DNA from: Lutispora thermophila DSM 19022
Lineage (GTDB): Bacteria > Bacillota > Clostridia > Lutisporales > Lutisporaceae
Assembly (NCBI RefSeq): GCF_900142105.1
Contig: NZ_FQZS01000020.1
Location: 1 to 64,000 of the forward strand
Length of the DNA: 64,000 nt
Reading direction: 5' to 3'
The position numbers were made by a program, and so were the translations under genes. A model generated the notes under the pieces. It did no database searches, was not told the origin of the DNA, and saw only the letters and a list, made by a program, of their open reading frames with translations. Each line of letters opens with the position of its first letter. Position 1 is the first letter of the stretch. Shown here in pieces: positions 17,441 through 27,752 of the stretch.

Positions 17441-17723
17441 CAGCTTTCCTCCTTTTCCATTCATTCCAGAACGCTATATATCCTTTTCTTTCAAATTCAT
17501 TCTCCGGCATATTATTGTTCAAAGACTTTTTATAATAGCTTTCTACTATATCAGCAAAACGCAAAACTTCTCCTTTGTAATGAAGATAATCGACATATAC
17601 AATATTTTCCTTCTCAGCAATAAGCTTGACCATCCAATCCTCATACAAAACAGTCCAATCAATTCCATTATCACAACCTATGATTTCTACCTCATCCAGT
17701 GTTTCATTAGGGTTTTTGTACAA
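17430..17723 (-). CDS. Small unknown protein, possibly truncated at its start
   Basis: A 97-residue reading frame (VEIIGCDNGIDWTVLYEDW, then ADIVESYYKK and FWNEWKRRKAG at the end), coupled to the following gene. Its only available start is a TTG without a ribosome site, with an in-frame stop two codons earlier. The gene may have lost its true 5' end. No domain recognised. Confidence 0.45.
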   Translation of the reverse strand: MYKNPNETLDEVEIIGCDNGIDWTVLYEDWMVKLIAEKENIVYVDYLHYKGEVLRFADIVESYYKKSLNNNMPENEFERKGYIAFWNEWKRRKAGGI

Positions 17724-18166
17724 AGCAATTTAAGTCATGCCGAAAATCTTGGAAGTAAAACGAGATGTTAACAGTAATATTAACTTCATTTATAAAAACT
17801 ATAATCTTTACCTCATATGAAAAAATTATACAATATATCGCCACTATATTCCAGTCATTATTATAATAATTTGATTTCATTTAGCCACTTCATCCAACAT
17901 ATTATAAACTTACATCAAAAGACCCGGTAGAATCTTATGGATTATCTCTACAAGCTTCTGTAACTTTCTTGCCAACATAATCAAAGTAATTGGCCTTCAG
18001 TATTGCCATAGAAATATTTGTGGGGTTGCAGAAACTTTCCGCCTGTGATGCTTCTATGGAGCAATGGCAGCAAAATGACAAGATTTAAAAAAGAATTGAC
18101 GCATGATGAGTAAAAATAACGACAAATAACCGGAAGTATATATACATCCAGTTATTTGTGAAACGG
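17724..18166 (-). other. Gap with an unidentified coding remnant
   Basis: At about 17926-18070 the minus strand reads as a protein-like stretch (EASQAESFCNP, then NISMAILKANYFDYVGKKV and TEACRDNP) ending at a TAA. There is no intact start. It looks like the leftover of a gene I cannot name. The rest of the gap is AT-rich and featureless. Confidence 0.3.
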
Positions 18167-18883
18167 TTACTTTATTAATGGAATTTGTACTGTCCAATTA
18201 CCTGTGATTTCTAATGGTGCTTCTCCTTTTGCCTGACTATATAATGATTTTACATTAATCACGATTGAATCTTCCGATTCCAATGATTTAGCGTCAAATA
18301 TAAAATCACCTTCAAATGTCTTTACATCTGTCTCTGAATCATCTTTCTGTGAGAAAAGTTTATCCATATCTGATATTTCAAACGTATATGATTGTTCTTT
18401 TCTTGGTTTAATCCTGATATCCTCGTTATTTATTTTTTAGCCCGACCCGGTTACAACACTGTATTCTCCAAATGTAATTACCTGTGTAATATTGTAAGGA
18501 GCAACATCATCCTTTAATAGTTTAACCTTCATACCAACAGTAATATTATCAGAATCCATATTTATTTCATCTGCTTCTATTAATATTTCTTCTGTGGCAT
18601 CAATATATTTTAATCCAACTACTGCACCCTTCCAGTTCCTTATATCCTGAAAATATCCTCCTATCATTCCGGCAAGCGTTGTATAATTGCTGCCTATCCC
18701 TACTGTAACTATAGCTGCTGACAAAGCCGCTGCAATTAACTTTTTTCTTGTACCTCTAGCTTTATTATTTGATTTTTCGTATTTTAACTCCTGTTTAGCC
18801 ATTTGGATTCCTGATACACTTCTATTTCTTATATCGCTTGGTATTGGAACATTGTCAATTTCTCTTTTTATCTGATTACTCAT
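18167..18883 (-). pseudogene. DUF4179-like sigma-factor partner interrupted by one in-frame TAA
   Basis: Start 18883 (MSNQIKREI) overlaps the sigma gene's stop by eight bases after AAGGAG. The N-terminal cytoplasmic part, a membrane segment (LIAAALSAAIVTVGIGSNY) and an extracellular domain match the anti-sigma-like DUF4179 layout. After VVTGSG the frame meets a single TAA (about 18437) and then continues in the same frame without another stop (KINNEDIRIKPRKEQSYTFE onward) to 18167. One nonsense change of GAA or AAA to TAA explains this. A membrane-anchored N-terminal fragment of 148 residues could still be made. Confidence 0.7.
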
Positions 18884-19421
18884 AGAGATTCTCCTTCCCT
18901 TCAATTCTAAGCTTTTTTAAGGCTCTATAAATAATAGTTTTTACACTCCCCAATGGCATATCCAATATTTCTGATATCATGTTGAATGTATAATCATAAT
19001 AGTATTTTAGAATTACAACAGACTTCTCATCATCTTTTAATGACTTAAGCAGCTCAAGTAATGAAACAGAAGTAGTAATCTCTGCTGTCTCATCTTCAAC
19101 ACTTGCCATATCCTCCTTATATTCATCTATGAAAACCATATTTTTTCTTTTGCGAAGAACATCCAGAGCAGAGGTAATTGCTATTCTGGTAAGCCAAGTT
19201 TTAAAATACTTTGGTTTTTTCAAATTCTTTATAGATTTAAAAGACCTGTATGCAGTTTCCTGAACAACATCCAAAGCATCTTCTTCATTTTTAACATATA
19301 AGTAAGCAGTACGATAAATCATCTCTTCATATTTCACAAACAATTCCAAATAGGCGCCATCATCCCCTTTTGGCGCTTTTTTAACAAGTTTTATTGTCTC
19401 AGTTTCAGTAACCACCATCAT
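18876..19421 (-). CDS. ECF-type RNA polymerase sigma factor
   Basis: A 181-residue sigma-70 of the extracytoplasmic-function group. Region 2 contains YRTAYLYVKNEEDALDVVQE and YRSFKSIKNLKKPKYFKTWL (about 35-75). Region 4 holds the helix-turn-helix (VVILKYYYDYTFNMISEILD, then MPLGSVKTIIYRALKKLR). The following gene, translationally coupled, encodes a DUF4179 partner of the type that usually holds such sigma factors at the membrane. That partner is damaged here, so this sigma factor may be less restrained. Target promoters are unknown. Confidence 0.93.
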   Translation of the reverse strand: MMVVTETETIKLVKKAPKGDDGAYLELFVKYEEMIYRTAYLYVKNEEDALDVVQETAYRSFKSIKNLKKPKYFKTWLTRIAITSALDVLRKRKNMVFIDEYKEDMASVEDETAEITTSVSLLELLKSLKDDEKSVVILKYYYDYTFNMISEILDMPLGSVKTIIYRALKKLRIEGKENLYE

Positions 19422-19485
19422 TTCCCCTTTCTATATAATTAGATGTATCAGAAATGATTTTGGCTTTGCAAATAATGTTTTAAGC

Positions 19486-19533
19486 AAAAAAAATTAAGGA
19501 TTAAGATATAATTTACCATATTCCTTAATCCTC
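19486..19533 (-). terminator. Strong terminator after the MerR-family gene
   Basis: On the minus strand the stem AGGATTAAGG...CTTAATCCT is followed by eight T residues. Confidence 0.8.
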
Positions 19534-19593
19534 AATGGCTATATATAAATCTTCTTTTATATAACATTATATTTAGAACCTATATGTTTAATT

Positions 19594-20469
19594 TCATGAT
19601 AAAAATGATGTATTATATTTGTTTATAATTACCTCATTAGCAACCTGGAGTTTTTCAAAATACTCCCTATAAGAATCACTCAATATTTTTAGATTTTCAA
19701 TAAATATATCGTAATATTCGTTCTCTTGCAGATACTTTAATAGCAATTGACGTATTTTATATGCCGGCGAGCTTTTATATTCATCCGAGTTTCTATATTC
19801 CAAATATTTCCCAATAACCTCCCTGTTTTCTTCCAAATATACATCTATATTGTTTACTGAATCTATTATGGATAAGTTCATTCCCTCCATGTTTACTTCT
19901 TTCAGCTGTCCAAAACTTTGATTAAATAATTCCTTCAATTCTTCTGGTAGCTTTACTTCTCGAAGTTCATCCAAATAATCGACAATTTTATAATATGCCC
20001 CTTTTTTTCCCTCGGTATCTATTTTCTCATTGAGGAAATAGCCAAAATGTACACATACATATATGCCATATTCCCCTGGAAATGCTTCCAACAGTTTCTC
20101 TTTTACCGTGAAATGCTTCTCAATGTTTTCTTCAATATAGGTTATTGCTCGTTCAATGTCATAATCCTCTATAAGCCCTTCCAGACAATTCTTTCTAGCC
20201 ATTGCTCTTTCTATTTCCAGATCCAGCTTATATTTACATCTTGCTATGGCAGCAGATTTATTGCTGCTGTCAAGTATATCTTTGACTTCAGCAATGCTAA
20301 TACCTAACTTTCTTAAAACGCCAACTTCTTTTAAAACAGTTATATCTTCTTTACTGTAATTTCGATAACCGTTATTCTCAACCTTTGGAGATATCAATCC
20401 TTGCTGTTCGTAATATTCAATTGCTTTCTTCGTCAGTTTGCATTCTCTGCAAACATCTTTAATCAGCAT
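19594..20469 (-). CDS. MerR-family transcriptional regulator with a long effector domain
   Basis: About 291 residues from the ATG at 20469 (GAGGTG six bases before). The N-terminal winged helix is typical of the family (KAIEYYEQQGLISPKVENNG, YRNYSKEDITVLKEVGVLRK, LGISIAEVKDIL). A dimerisation helix follows, then a C-terminal helical domain of about 190 residues without cysteine-rich metal sites. Metal sensing is therefore unlikely; a hydrophobic or small-molecule ligand is the usual alternative. No adjacent target operon is evident; the gene is monocistronic. Confidence 0.85.
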   Translation of the reverse strand: MLIKDVCRECKLTKKAIEYYEQQGLISPKVENNGYRNYSKEDITVLKEVGVLRKLGISIAEVKDILDSSNKSAAIARCKYKLDLEIERAMARKNCLEGLIEDYDIERAITYIEENIEKHFTVKEKLLEAFPGEYGIYVCVHFGYFLNEKIDTEGKKGAYYKIVDYLDELREVKLPEELKELFNQSFGQLKEVNMEGMNLSIIDSVNNIDVYLEENREVIGKYLEYRNSDEYKSSPAYKIRQLLLKYLQENEYYDIFIENLKILSDSYREYFEKLQVANEVIINKYNTSFLS

Positions 20470-21504
20470 ACTTATCACCTCATAATAATCATAAGCCAAC
20501 TCCCAAGGTGATAGTCAATAGGTAATTTTCTTAAATAAAAATTATGCTATGCGAATACTACGTGTTTATTCAAAGCATTCATACTCTATGTTATTTTTTT
20601 GTACTAGATTACAATGCAACAAAATATCCAAAAAAAGCATAACACATCATGGCTATCTATTTCTTGCTATCCAATCACTGAATTAATTCTTGTCAATACT
20701 GAACATAAAGCAATCATTGACCTTTCAATCCAAATATGTAGTTTCTAATTTACCTACGGAAACCAAATTTAAATTTTTGTCATGAATTAGAATAAAATAT
20801 ATCAAACAACCTTATAAACTTAAAAATTATATATTTGTACCAAGACATCTTTTCCACAATTCTAAACTGCTACAAAAGCATATTCACATTTTTCAAAATC
20901 ATCAGTTTTCCGCCTTAAAATTTTTCTATCTTCATAGTGAATCTTTCATCAGAAACCATCTGAGTAGTATAATAACGGCATTTTAATTCTGAATTTCTTT
21001 CTACTTCTTCTTAGGTATACGGACTAAATGCTCTTTCAATTATATCGCAATTAATTTTTTCATATTAACTCACATAAGTGCATTATCAAAACTAAGCTGT
21101 TAATTTATCTTGTAACTTTCACTAATAAATTCCTTTAGTTTTTTACTTCTATTAATTTCAACAATAATTCCTTTTGCTATTCCAATGTATCTGAAAAAGA
21201 GTGTCTCCTTATCTTTCTCATAAACCCAGATATATAATTCTGCAATAAATCCATATTCATCTGTAAAAATTCAGTGTGCATTTTCGGTATTTCACATCTG
21301 GGTATATATTGGTTAGTGTTGTTTGCCCTCTGTTACCAAGAAGCTGTATGGAAATATCTCATTACATACATGAGATTTGCCAGTAACTCGAGATCCTAAC
21401 TTCCATATATCATAATTGTTTTCTACAAGAGAAATCATTCTCATAAATTTGAACATGCAAATTTTAAATATAAATTATCATTAGATTGGTTTTATTTCGA
21501 GTAC
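20470..21504 (-). other. 1-kb gap with decayed coding sequence
   Basis: There is no intact gene. On the minus strand, about 21100-21270 reads as protein (EYGFIAELYIWVYEKDKE, then TLFFRYIGIAKGIIVEINRS and KKLKEFISESYK, stop at 21100). About 20890-21060 gives a second broken stretch (CDIIERAFSPYT, NSELKCRYYTTQMVSDERFT) with internal stops. These look like one or two genes in decay next to the restriction operon; family not recognised. Confidence 0.4.
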
Positions 21505-21540
21505 GAAAAAAGCCACTTTTAGAAGTTATGTGGCTTTTTC
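21505..21540. terminator. Terminator of the restriction-modification operon
   Basis: The stem AAAAAGCCAC pairs with GTGGCTTTTT around a 13-base loop, with A-run and T-run on both sides. It lies just 3' of the hsdR stop. Confidence 0.82.
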
Positions 21541-21553
21541 ATTAATAATCATA

Positions 21554-24500
21554 TTAAGCTATAATTTCTGCGTTTTTGTTTATTTCGTCAATAACGTCCA
21601 TAATAGCCTTAGCGCAATCCATGTTATTTTTGAATAATGAGGTAATACTTCCAAGGCTTCTGAACGGTTCCTCCATAAGAATTCTTTTATCTTCTATCAT
21701 ACCATTAGCTACAACATAATCTACGATAAGTTTAACAAATTTAATCTGGTCAACATTTAGCCGTTCTTCATTTAGAAACTGGCTAAACGCTTCATTTGCA
21801 GCAGCTCTATCAAGGCCGACAATTTTTCTTACAAGCTTAGTAATCGGAGTATCTTTAAACTCTTTTTCATAGTCTTTTTTTGATCCAAGTTCATCCCACA
21901 AAATTCTTTCTAGTTCTCTTAAGTCGTTCTTTGCAAGTGGTTTATTATGCCTTAACTTATAAATAGCTAATACGTCTTCATGTTCTTTTAAGTAGTACTC
22001 AACCTTCTTCCTGTAATCTTTGAGATCATTTACAGAATAGATAGTTTTTCCTTCCTTTACTTCTAATATTTGGTCAGTAAAATTGGTATAGTACACTTTT
22101 TGCTTCTTCTTCTCTAAATATTTAATAAGTTCGCGCAAAGCTTCACGTACCTTTTCCAGTTCAAAGATATCTGCATTTTCCCAGAACTCATCTCTAAGCA
22201 CTTTATCTATGACGTGTTTCTGCTCTCTTACTTGAGGTATGGTACCAAGCTTGGATAATTCCTCTGCCGTACTGATGATTGATCTAATGGGAACTGTAGC
22301 ATTTTTGTTTTGCAAATAGGCCAACTCAACAGTGTAAACAAGATAATCAAAGCGTTTTGCCAGTTCATCCCCATTAAACATGACAAGCGGAGCAACGTGC
22401 TCTTTAATATCATTAACACTAGTTACATCTAATGCTTGCCATGCTGACTTATCTTTGAATTGCTCCACATATCTCAAATGAAGTTTTACCCTGAAACTAT
22501 CCTCATTCAAAGCTCTGATACTGCAAAGTAAATCTTCCACCAATTGGTTTCGATATTTGATATACTCTTCTTCTTGATATTTTATATTCTGCAGTTCACG
22601 AACTATACTTACCTTAGTATTGAATATCTTTTCAGTAAGTGATTCGGCTATCCCAACTTCTTTACTCTTAGGATCAACACGGAAAAATTCAAAGTTATTG
22701 CAATAGTCAAAGATAAGGAATCCCTCTTTATCCTCACCTACTCCAAATAGATCCTTGCATAATCTTGTACCTCTTCCAATCATCTGCCAAAATTTGGATT
22801 TCGAACGAACCTTTTTAAGAAATACAAGATTTACAATTTCAGGAATATCTATACCTGTATCAAGCATATCAACAGAAACAGCAATCTGCGGCATTTTCTC
22901 CTTGGCACTAAAATCATCTATCAGTGCATCTACATACTTTATACTATAATCTATCTGCTTTATGTAATCACTTCCGTATTCAGGGTAAATTACATTAAAT
23001 CTGTTTACAATAGCTTGAGCATGAAGACTATTCTTTGCAAATATAATTGTTTTACCTAATTTGTCCCCACCTTCAACTTTAATTCCCTTCTCCATCAGCT
23101 GATTTAGTACCATATCAATAGTATCAGCATTGAAGAGCCATTCATTTATGGCACTACTTGAAATGGTATCATCGATATTTTCATCATCTTCAAAAGTTTT
23201 CTCATACTGTTCTTTTTCTTCTTCTGTCAAATCGTTGTAATGTATACCTTCTTCCATTATTTTTGACTTGATCTCTATTGTACGATAATCCACCAAATAA
23301 CCGTCACGAACTGCCTGTTCCAATTCATAAGCATAAGTAGGAACTCCGTTCTCCATATCAAAAACTGAGTAAGTATTTTTATCAATATCGTCTTTAGGTG
23401 TTGCTGTTAAACCGAGAAGCATAGCATCAAAATAAGTAAATATATCCTTATACCTCTTATAAATGCTTCTATGACTTTCATCAATAATTATTAAGTCGAA
23501 ATGTCCTGGTGTAAAAATTCTACTGCCATAATTCGTTTTTGCTTCATCTATTGCATTCATCATAGTTGGATAAGTTGAAAATACCATTCTTGCCTGTTCT
23601 GGATTATCTCTGCTATCAAGCAAATTACAAAGAGTAAGATTAGGTAACAAGCTACTAAAGCTCTTTTTTGCCTGGTTCACTAAAGCTACACGATCAGTAA
23701 GAAAAAGTATATTCTTTATGTAATTATGCCTTGTGAGAACATCTACAATTGATACTGCAACTCTGGTTTTACCGCTACCGGTAGCCATGACTAATAGAAA
23801 TTTTCTATACTTCTTTTCAATAGCATCACATACAGCCATAATAGCTTCTTTCTGATAATAGCGGTCTGTAATATTATCATTGATAACAACATTGTTTAAC
23901 GGTTTCCTTAAAGTTCTTCTGTCCACTATAAGCTGTAACTGGTCTTTTGTGAAAAACCCAGAAACCCTTCTGCTCGGACAACCATCCACATCATCTGTAA
24001 AATAAATCTCATAGCCGTTGGTTGTAAATATGAGGGGTCGTTGCATATACTCATTTTGCAAACAATCTGCATAAAGTTTTACCTGTTGTGATCCGACTAC
24101 TGAATCAACGCTTGTCTTCTTAGCTTCAATTACCGCCAATGGTTTACCATTATCTCCATATAACACATAATCTGCATAGCCTATTCCACTAGGATTTGGC
24201 ATACCCTTCACAGAAACTTCTTTCAAGCAATCAGAACCAATGTTCCAACCAGCATGTTTTAATTCAACATCGATATACTTTTTTCTCGTTAATGCTTCGC
24301 TTATCTCATCAACTTTAAAATCATAATTTCTATAAGCAGCTACTCGATGTGCTGTCATAGCTTGACGAAGCTCTTCATTTTCTTTGCGCAATTCTTCTAA
24401 CTTTTTATCCTTTGCGCTAAGACGTTCGTATAAATCTCGCAGCTCTTCTGGTCTCTTACGCTGTTCTGTACTTTCCACAAGTAATGACTCGTCGAAATCT

Positions 24501-24898
24501 CCACAGGTATATTCGTCTGAATAGCAATAGTCTATCCATCGTATAAATTCATGAAGATTTCTTAAAGATAGAATCGCTTCATCTCTAGTAATGATTGAGT
24601 TCGTATGAACTGCTGTGTTACCAAGCTTTATTACATACTTAAGCAGCGGAAACAATTTAGGTTCAATAATCTGACGAAAGGTTGGTTCATGTATTAAGCT
24701 TGATATGTTATCTTGATAAGGAATGGTTAGATCCTCATCAAAGCTGTAAACCCACTTTACTGCTAATTCTAAGGCGCGCCTAGTTAAGATAGCACAGGTG
24801 GCAGGAGAAACCAATAAGCTTTTCTCTGCTTCAATAGCGCTATCAGCAAAACTATTATATTGCTGTTTGTTTTTCAGAAAATCAAAGTTCGTAGGCAA
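21554..24898 (-). CDS. hsdR: Type I restriction enzyme, R (restriction/translocase) subunit
   Basis: About 1114 residues from a TTG start at 24898 (AAAGGAGGG upstream); the longer ATG frame would run into hsdS. Order: an N-terminal DUF4145-like domain, a coiled coil (about 145-180), the PD-(D/E)xK nuclease (YADYVLYGDNGKPLAVIEAK, residues near 243-260), then a superfamily 2 helicase motor with Walker A (MATGSGKT, about 371), DESH (about 473), LTATP and the C-terminal motifs (VDMLDTGIDIPEIV, QMIGRGTR). With HsdM and HsdS it cuts DNA unmethylated at the recognition site after translocation. It is last in the hsdM-hsdS-hsdR operon and looks intact. Confidence 0.96.
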   Translation of the reverse strand: MPTNFDFLKNKQQYNSFADSAIEAEKSLLVSPATCAILTRRALELAVKWVYSFDEDLTIPYQDNISSLIHEPTFRQIIEPKLFPLLKYVIKLGNTAVHTNSIITRDEAILSLRNLHEFIRWIDYCYSDEYTCGDFDESLLVESTEQRKRPEELRDLYERLSAKDKKLEELRKENEELRQAMTAHRVAAYRNYDFKVDEISEALTRKKYIDVELKHAGWNIGSDCLKEVSVKGMPNPSGIGYADYVLYGDNGKPLAVIEAKKTSVDSVVGSQQVKLYADCLQNEYMQRPLIFTTNGYEIYFTDDVDGCPSRRVSGFFTKDQLQLIVDRRTLRKPLNNVVINDNITDRYYQKEAIMAVCDAIEKKYRKFLLVMATGSGKTRVAVSIVDVLTRHNYIKNILFLTDRVALVNQAKKSFSSLLPNLTLCNLLDSRDNPEQARMVFSTYPTMMNAIDEAKTNYGSRIFTPGHFDLIIIDESHRSIYKRYKDIFTYFDAMLLGLTATPKDDIDKNTYSVFDMENGVPTYAYELEQAVRDGYLVDYRTIEIKSKIMEEGIHYNDLTEEEKEQYEKTFEDDENIDDTISSSAINEWLFNADTIDMVLNQLMEKGIKVEGGDKLGKTIIFAKNSLHAQAIVNRFNVIYPEYGSDYIKQIDYSIKYVDALIDDFSAKEKMPQIAVSVDMLDTGIDIPEIVNLVFLKKVRSKSKFWQMIGRGTRLCKDLFGVGEDKEGFLIFDYCNNFEFFRVDPKSKEVGIAESLTEKIFNTKVSIVRELQNIKYQEEEYIKYRNQLVEDLLCSIRALNEDSFRVKLHLRYVEQFKDKSAWQALDVTSVNDIKEHVAPLVMFNGDELAKRFDYLVYTVELAYLQNKNATVPIRSIISTAEELSKLGTIPQVREQKHVIDKVLRDEFWENADIFELEKVREALRELIKYLEKKKQKVYYTNFTDQILEVKEGKTIYSVNDLKDYRKKVEYYLKEHEDVLAIYKLRHNKPLAKNDLRELERILWDELGSKKDYEKEFKDTPITKLVRKIVGLDRAAANEAFSQFLNEERLNVDQIKFVKLIVDYVVANGMIEDKRILMEEPFRSLGSITSLFKNNMDCAKAIMDVIDEINKNAEIIA

Positions 24899-24923
24899 TA
24901 TATACCCTCCTTTGCTATTGTAT

Positions 24924-26105
24924 TTACAAAAATAATTCCTCGTTGAAAGCTTTTTGCATAAGAGCATTGAAATTAGTTTCCAGTTCGGTAAGACTTTGCT
25001 GTAATGAAGATTTTAATTTGTTAACTTGTTGGACAAATGCAGCGAACTGGTTTTGTTTTTGCAAATCTGGCATTGGTATAGAAATATTTTTAATTGCTGA
25101 AAGTGCCATGAATGTTTGTGCTCCTCCGCATTTGTTTTGTTCTAATATACCATTTCTTAATAAATTTAATACTTGCCACAAATAATATGGATTTAAAACA
25201 CTTTTACATGGTTTCAATAAAGCAACATTCTTCATACTAAATTCAAAATCTAAAGTATTTATAGCTGCTATTCCATAATTTACACCAATGTTTGTATAAA
25301 GTACATCTTCATATTCAGGATTACATCTAGCATAAATAATCTTATGGTCTTCTTCTGATACAAATTCAACATCATTAAGATCAATTCCTGTACTTCTAAT
25401 ATTTTTACCTGTGATAAGCAGATATCCCTCAGGATATCTAGGTGGTGTACCATGTGTTCCATCAGTAATCTTCGTACATACCTCATTTAACTTTTTGACT
25501 TTCCACTTGTATTCATTAGTAACTGGATCACCAAACATCTCAACAAATTGGGATTTAACTAGCTCATCGCAGGCTTCTATCTGTTGCTTACGCTTGATTA
25601 TTAGAAGTTGAGCTTTGTCAAGAATTTCTACTATTTTATTCTGCTTTTCAATAGAAGGTACATACATATATAGTTCTTTTAAAGCAGTCACAGTAAAACT
25701 AGATTGGTTAACAGAATTTTTTGTAATATTGGGAAGTTGTCTTTTAAAATGCGGGGTTCTAAAGTAATAATACGCATATTTACTTGTTATTAGTTTTTTA
25801 TTCGGTCGTAAAACAAGTAAATTCATTCCGTGTATTACTTTTTCATCATTTATTTTTTCATAAAGTGCTGTTTTCCCAAGATGTTTTACACTATTTATAT
25901 GTGACATTAAAATATCACCACTTTCCAATATATAATCTTCATATTTGGAAAGATCTTTTATTCCGGCATAACCCATTTTTTCTCTATCAACATAGCCATC
26001 TGATATAGTTTCAATACGTGTAATGGGATAACCTATTTTATTATTATTCTGTTTAATGCTTGCCCCATTTCTAATTAAAGTAAAATAATCTTTAACTTTA
26101 TTCAT
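24924..26105 (-). CDS. hsdS: Type I restriction-modification specificity subunit
   Basis: A 393-residue subunit with two target-recognition domains separated and followed by conserved helices (IVEILDKAQLLIIKRKQQIE and FAAFVQQVNKLKSSLQQSL). The second recognition domain starts near VKKLNEVCTKITDGTHGTPP. Its ATG overlaps the hsdM stop by eight bases (ATGAATAA) with GGAGG inside the end of hsdM. It dictates the bipartite DNA target of both methylation and cleavage. Target sequence cannot be predicted by eye. Confidence 0.95.
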   Translation of the reverse strand: MNKVKDYFTLIRNGASIKQNNNKIGYPITRIETISDGYVDREKMGYAGIKDLSKYEDYILESGDILMSHINSVKHLGKTALYEKINDEKVIHGMNLLVLRPNKKLITSKYAYYYFRTPHFKRQLPNITKNSVNQSSFTVTALKELYMYVPSIEKQNKIVEILDKAQLLIIKRKQQIEACDELVKSQFVEMFGDPVTNEYKWKVKKLNEVCTKITDGTHGTPPRYPEGYLLITGKNIRSTGIDLNDVEFVSEEDHKIIYARCNPEYEDVLYTNIGVNYGIAAINTLDFEFSMKNVALLKPCKSVLNPYYLWQVLNLLRNGILEQNKCGGAQTFMALSAIKNISIPMPDLQKQNQFAAFVQQVNKLKSSLQQSLTELETNFNALMQKAFNEELFL

Positions 26106-27555
26106 TAATCATATCCTCCAACTGTTTAATACCTGCTATAATCTCTTCTTCTAAATCTTTTATCCTCGCCAATATCACTGTTGGATGATCATATTCCACT
26201 TTTTCGTACTCAATTTCTTTATATTTATTTATAGTCAAATCATAACCATTATTCCTTATCTCCTCAACATCAACAAAAAAGCTTTGTTCTGTGCGTTTTC
26301 TATCATTTTCGCCATCAAGATTATTAAATCTTTGTATAATATCAGGAATATCATTCTCTGCAACAGGCTGTCTCTTATCATCCAAGGAATAGCCATCAGC
26401 CTTCATATCATAGAACCAAACTTTATCCGTGCCACCAGTACCAGTCTTAGTAAAAATGAGTATAGCTGTAGACACACCTGCATATGGTTTGAACACACCA
26501 CTGGGCATGGAAATAACGGCTTCCAATTTATTATTTTCTATTAATTCCTTGCGGATTTCTTTATGAGCGTTACTGCTGCCAAAAAGAACCCCATCAGGGA
26601 CAATGGTAGCACTTCTACCACCTTTTTTTAGAATCCTTAAATTTAGCGCCAAAAAAAGTAATTCCGTTTTCTTTGTCTTAACTACTTTTAATAGGTCTGA
26701 ACTTACTGCTTCATAGTCTAAAGATCCCTTAAATGGAGGATTAGCAAGTACAAGAGTATACTTTTCCTTATCTGTATTCTGTTCAGATAAGCTATCTCTA
26801 TATTCGATATTAGGGTTGTCCACACCATGCAACAACATGTTCATGGCACCAATACGCAGCATAGTCCTATCCATATCAAATCCATAGAACATAGTGTTAT
26901 TAAAATGTTCTCTAAGTCCTGCATTTAAAAACAAATCGGCATGATTATCCCTTAAATATTCCTGTGCAGCAACAAGAAATCCTGCAGTTCCCATAGCAGG
27001 ATCAACAATAATATCACTTGGTGTTGGTTTAACCAGTTCTACCATCATTTTAATAATATGTCTAGGTGTACGAAATTGTCCATTAGTACCTGCAGTAGCT
27101 ATTTTTGATAAAAGGTATTCATAAATATCACCTTTAGTGTCTCTATCTTGCATATTCAAGCCATCAATACCATCAACAAGCTTGGATAACATTTGAGGTG
27201 TTGGAATTTTAAATATAGCATCTCCCATATACTTAGAATAAGCTGAATTTCCATTTTGATGTAAAGTTTTTATAAAAGGAAATACTTCATTTTGCACTAT
27301 TCTGTACATTTCTGATGCTTCCAGATTTTTGAACTTACTCCAACGCAGATATGGTGAATCGCTTGGGAATAACTCTTTGTGTTCTACACCCAAAAAGTGT
27401 GCTTCATTTTCTTTTATTGCTTCTATCTCGTCTAATTGCTTAATAAAAAGAAGATATGTAAACTGTTCTATTACTTCCAATGGATTAGTAATACCGCCTG
27501 TCCAAAATATCTCCCATATTCTATCCACCTTATTTCTTAATTCACCTGTTATCAT
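26098..27555 (-). CDS. hsdM: Type I restriction-modification N6-adenine methyltransferase subunit
   Basis: About 485 residues from the ATG at 27555 (GTGGAGG upstream). The N-terminal helical domain (RIWEIFWTGGITNPLEVIEQ) is followed by the SAM-binding motif I (DPAMGTAGFL) and the catalytic NPPF (LANPPFKGSLD). First gene of the operon, coupled to hsdS. It methylates adenine in the host target so that HsdR does not cut it. Confidence 0.97.
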   Translation of the reverse strand: MITGELRNKVDRIWEIFWTGGITNPLEVIEQFTYLLFIKQLDEIEAIKENEAHFLGVEHKELFPSDSPYLRWSKFKNLEASEMYRIVQNEVFPFIKTLHQNGNSAYSKYMGDAIFKIPTPQMLSKLVDGIDGLNMQDRDTKGDIYEYLLSKIATAGTNGQFRTPRHIIKMMVELVKPTPSDIIVDPAMGTAGFLVAAQEYLRDNHADLFLNAGLREHFNNTMFYGFDMDRTMLRIGAMNMLLHGVDNPNIEYRDSLSEQNTDKEKYTLVLANPPFKGSLDYEAVSSDLLKVVKTKKTELLFLALNLRILKKGGRSATIVPDGVLFGSSNAHKEIRKELIENNKLEAVISMPSGVFKPYAGVSTAILIFTKTGTGGTDKVWFYDMKADGYSLDDKRQPVAENDIPDIIQRFNNLDGENDRKRTEQSFFVDVEEIRNNGYDLTINKYKEIEYEKVEYDHPTVILARIKDLEEEIIAGIKQLEDMINE

Positions 27556-27752
27556 AATTGCCTCCACTTTTACTTTGTTTTATTCAATAATTATATCATA
27601 TATTTTCAGGTCCATTGAGTAAACGATTTAATAATAAAACGCCTGCAAAATACATATTAATACTATAAATTTATAAGTCCTTTAAGTTCCAAAATATATA
27701 AGAAATCGGTTCTATACCCATCTCATCCGACTTTGACCACAATTAAGCCATA

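Noticed and set aside
18430-18445. In-frame stop of the DUF4179-like gene as recoding (selenocysteine or pyrrolysine)
   Set aside because: The codon is TAA, which is not used for either residue, and no recoding element is visible.
26185-26544. 119-residue plus-strand frame inside hsdM
   Set aside because: Antisense shadow of the well-supported methyltransferase gene; hydrophobic composition is typical of such shadows.
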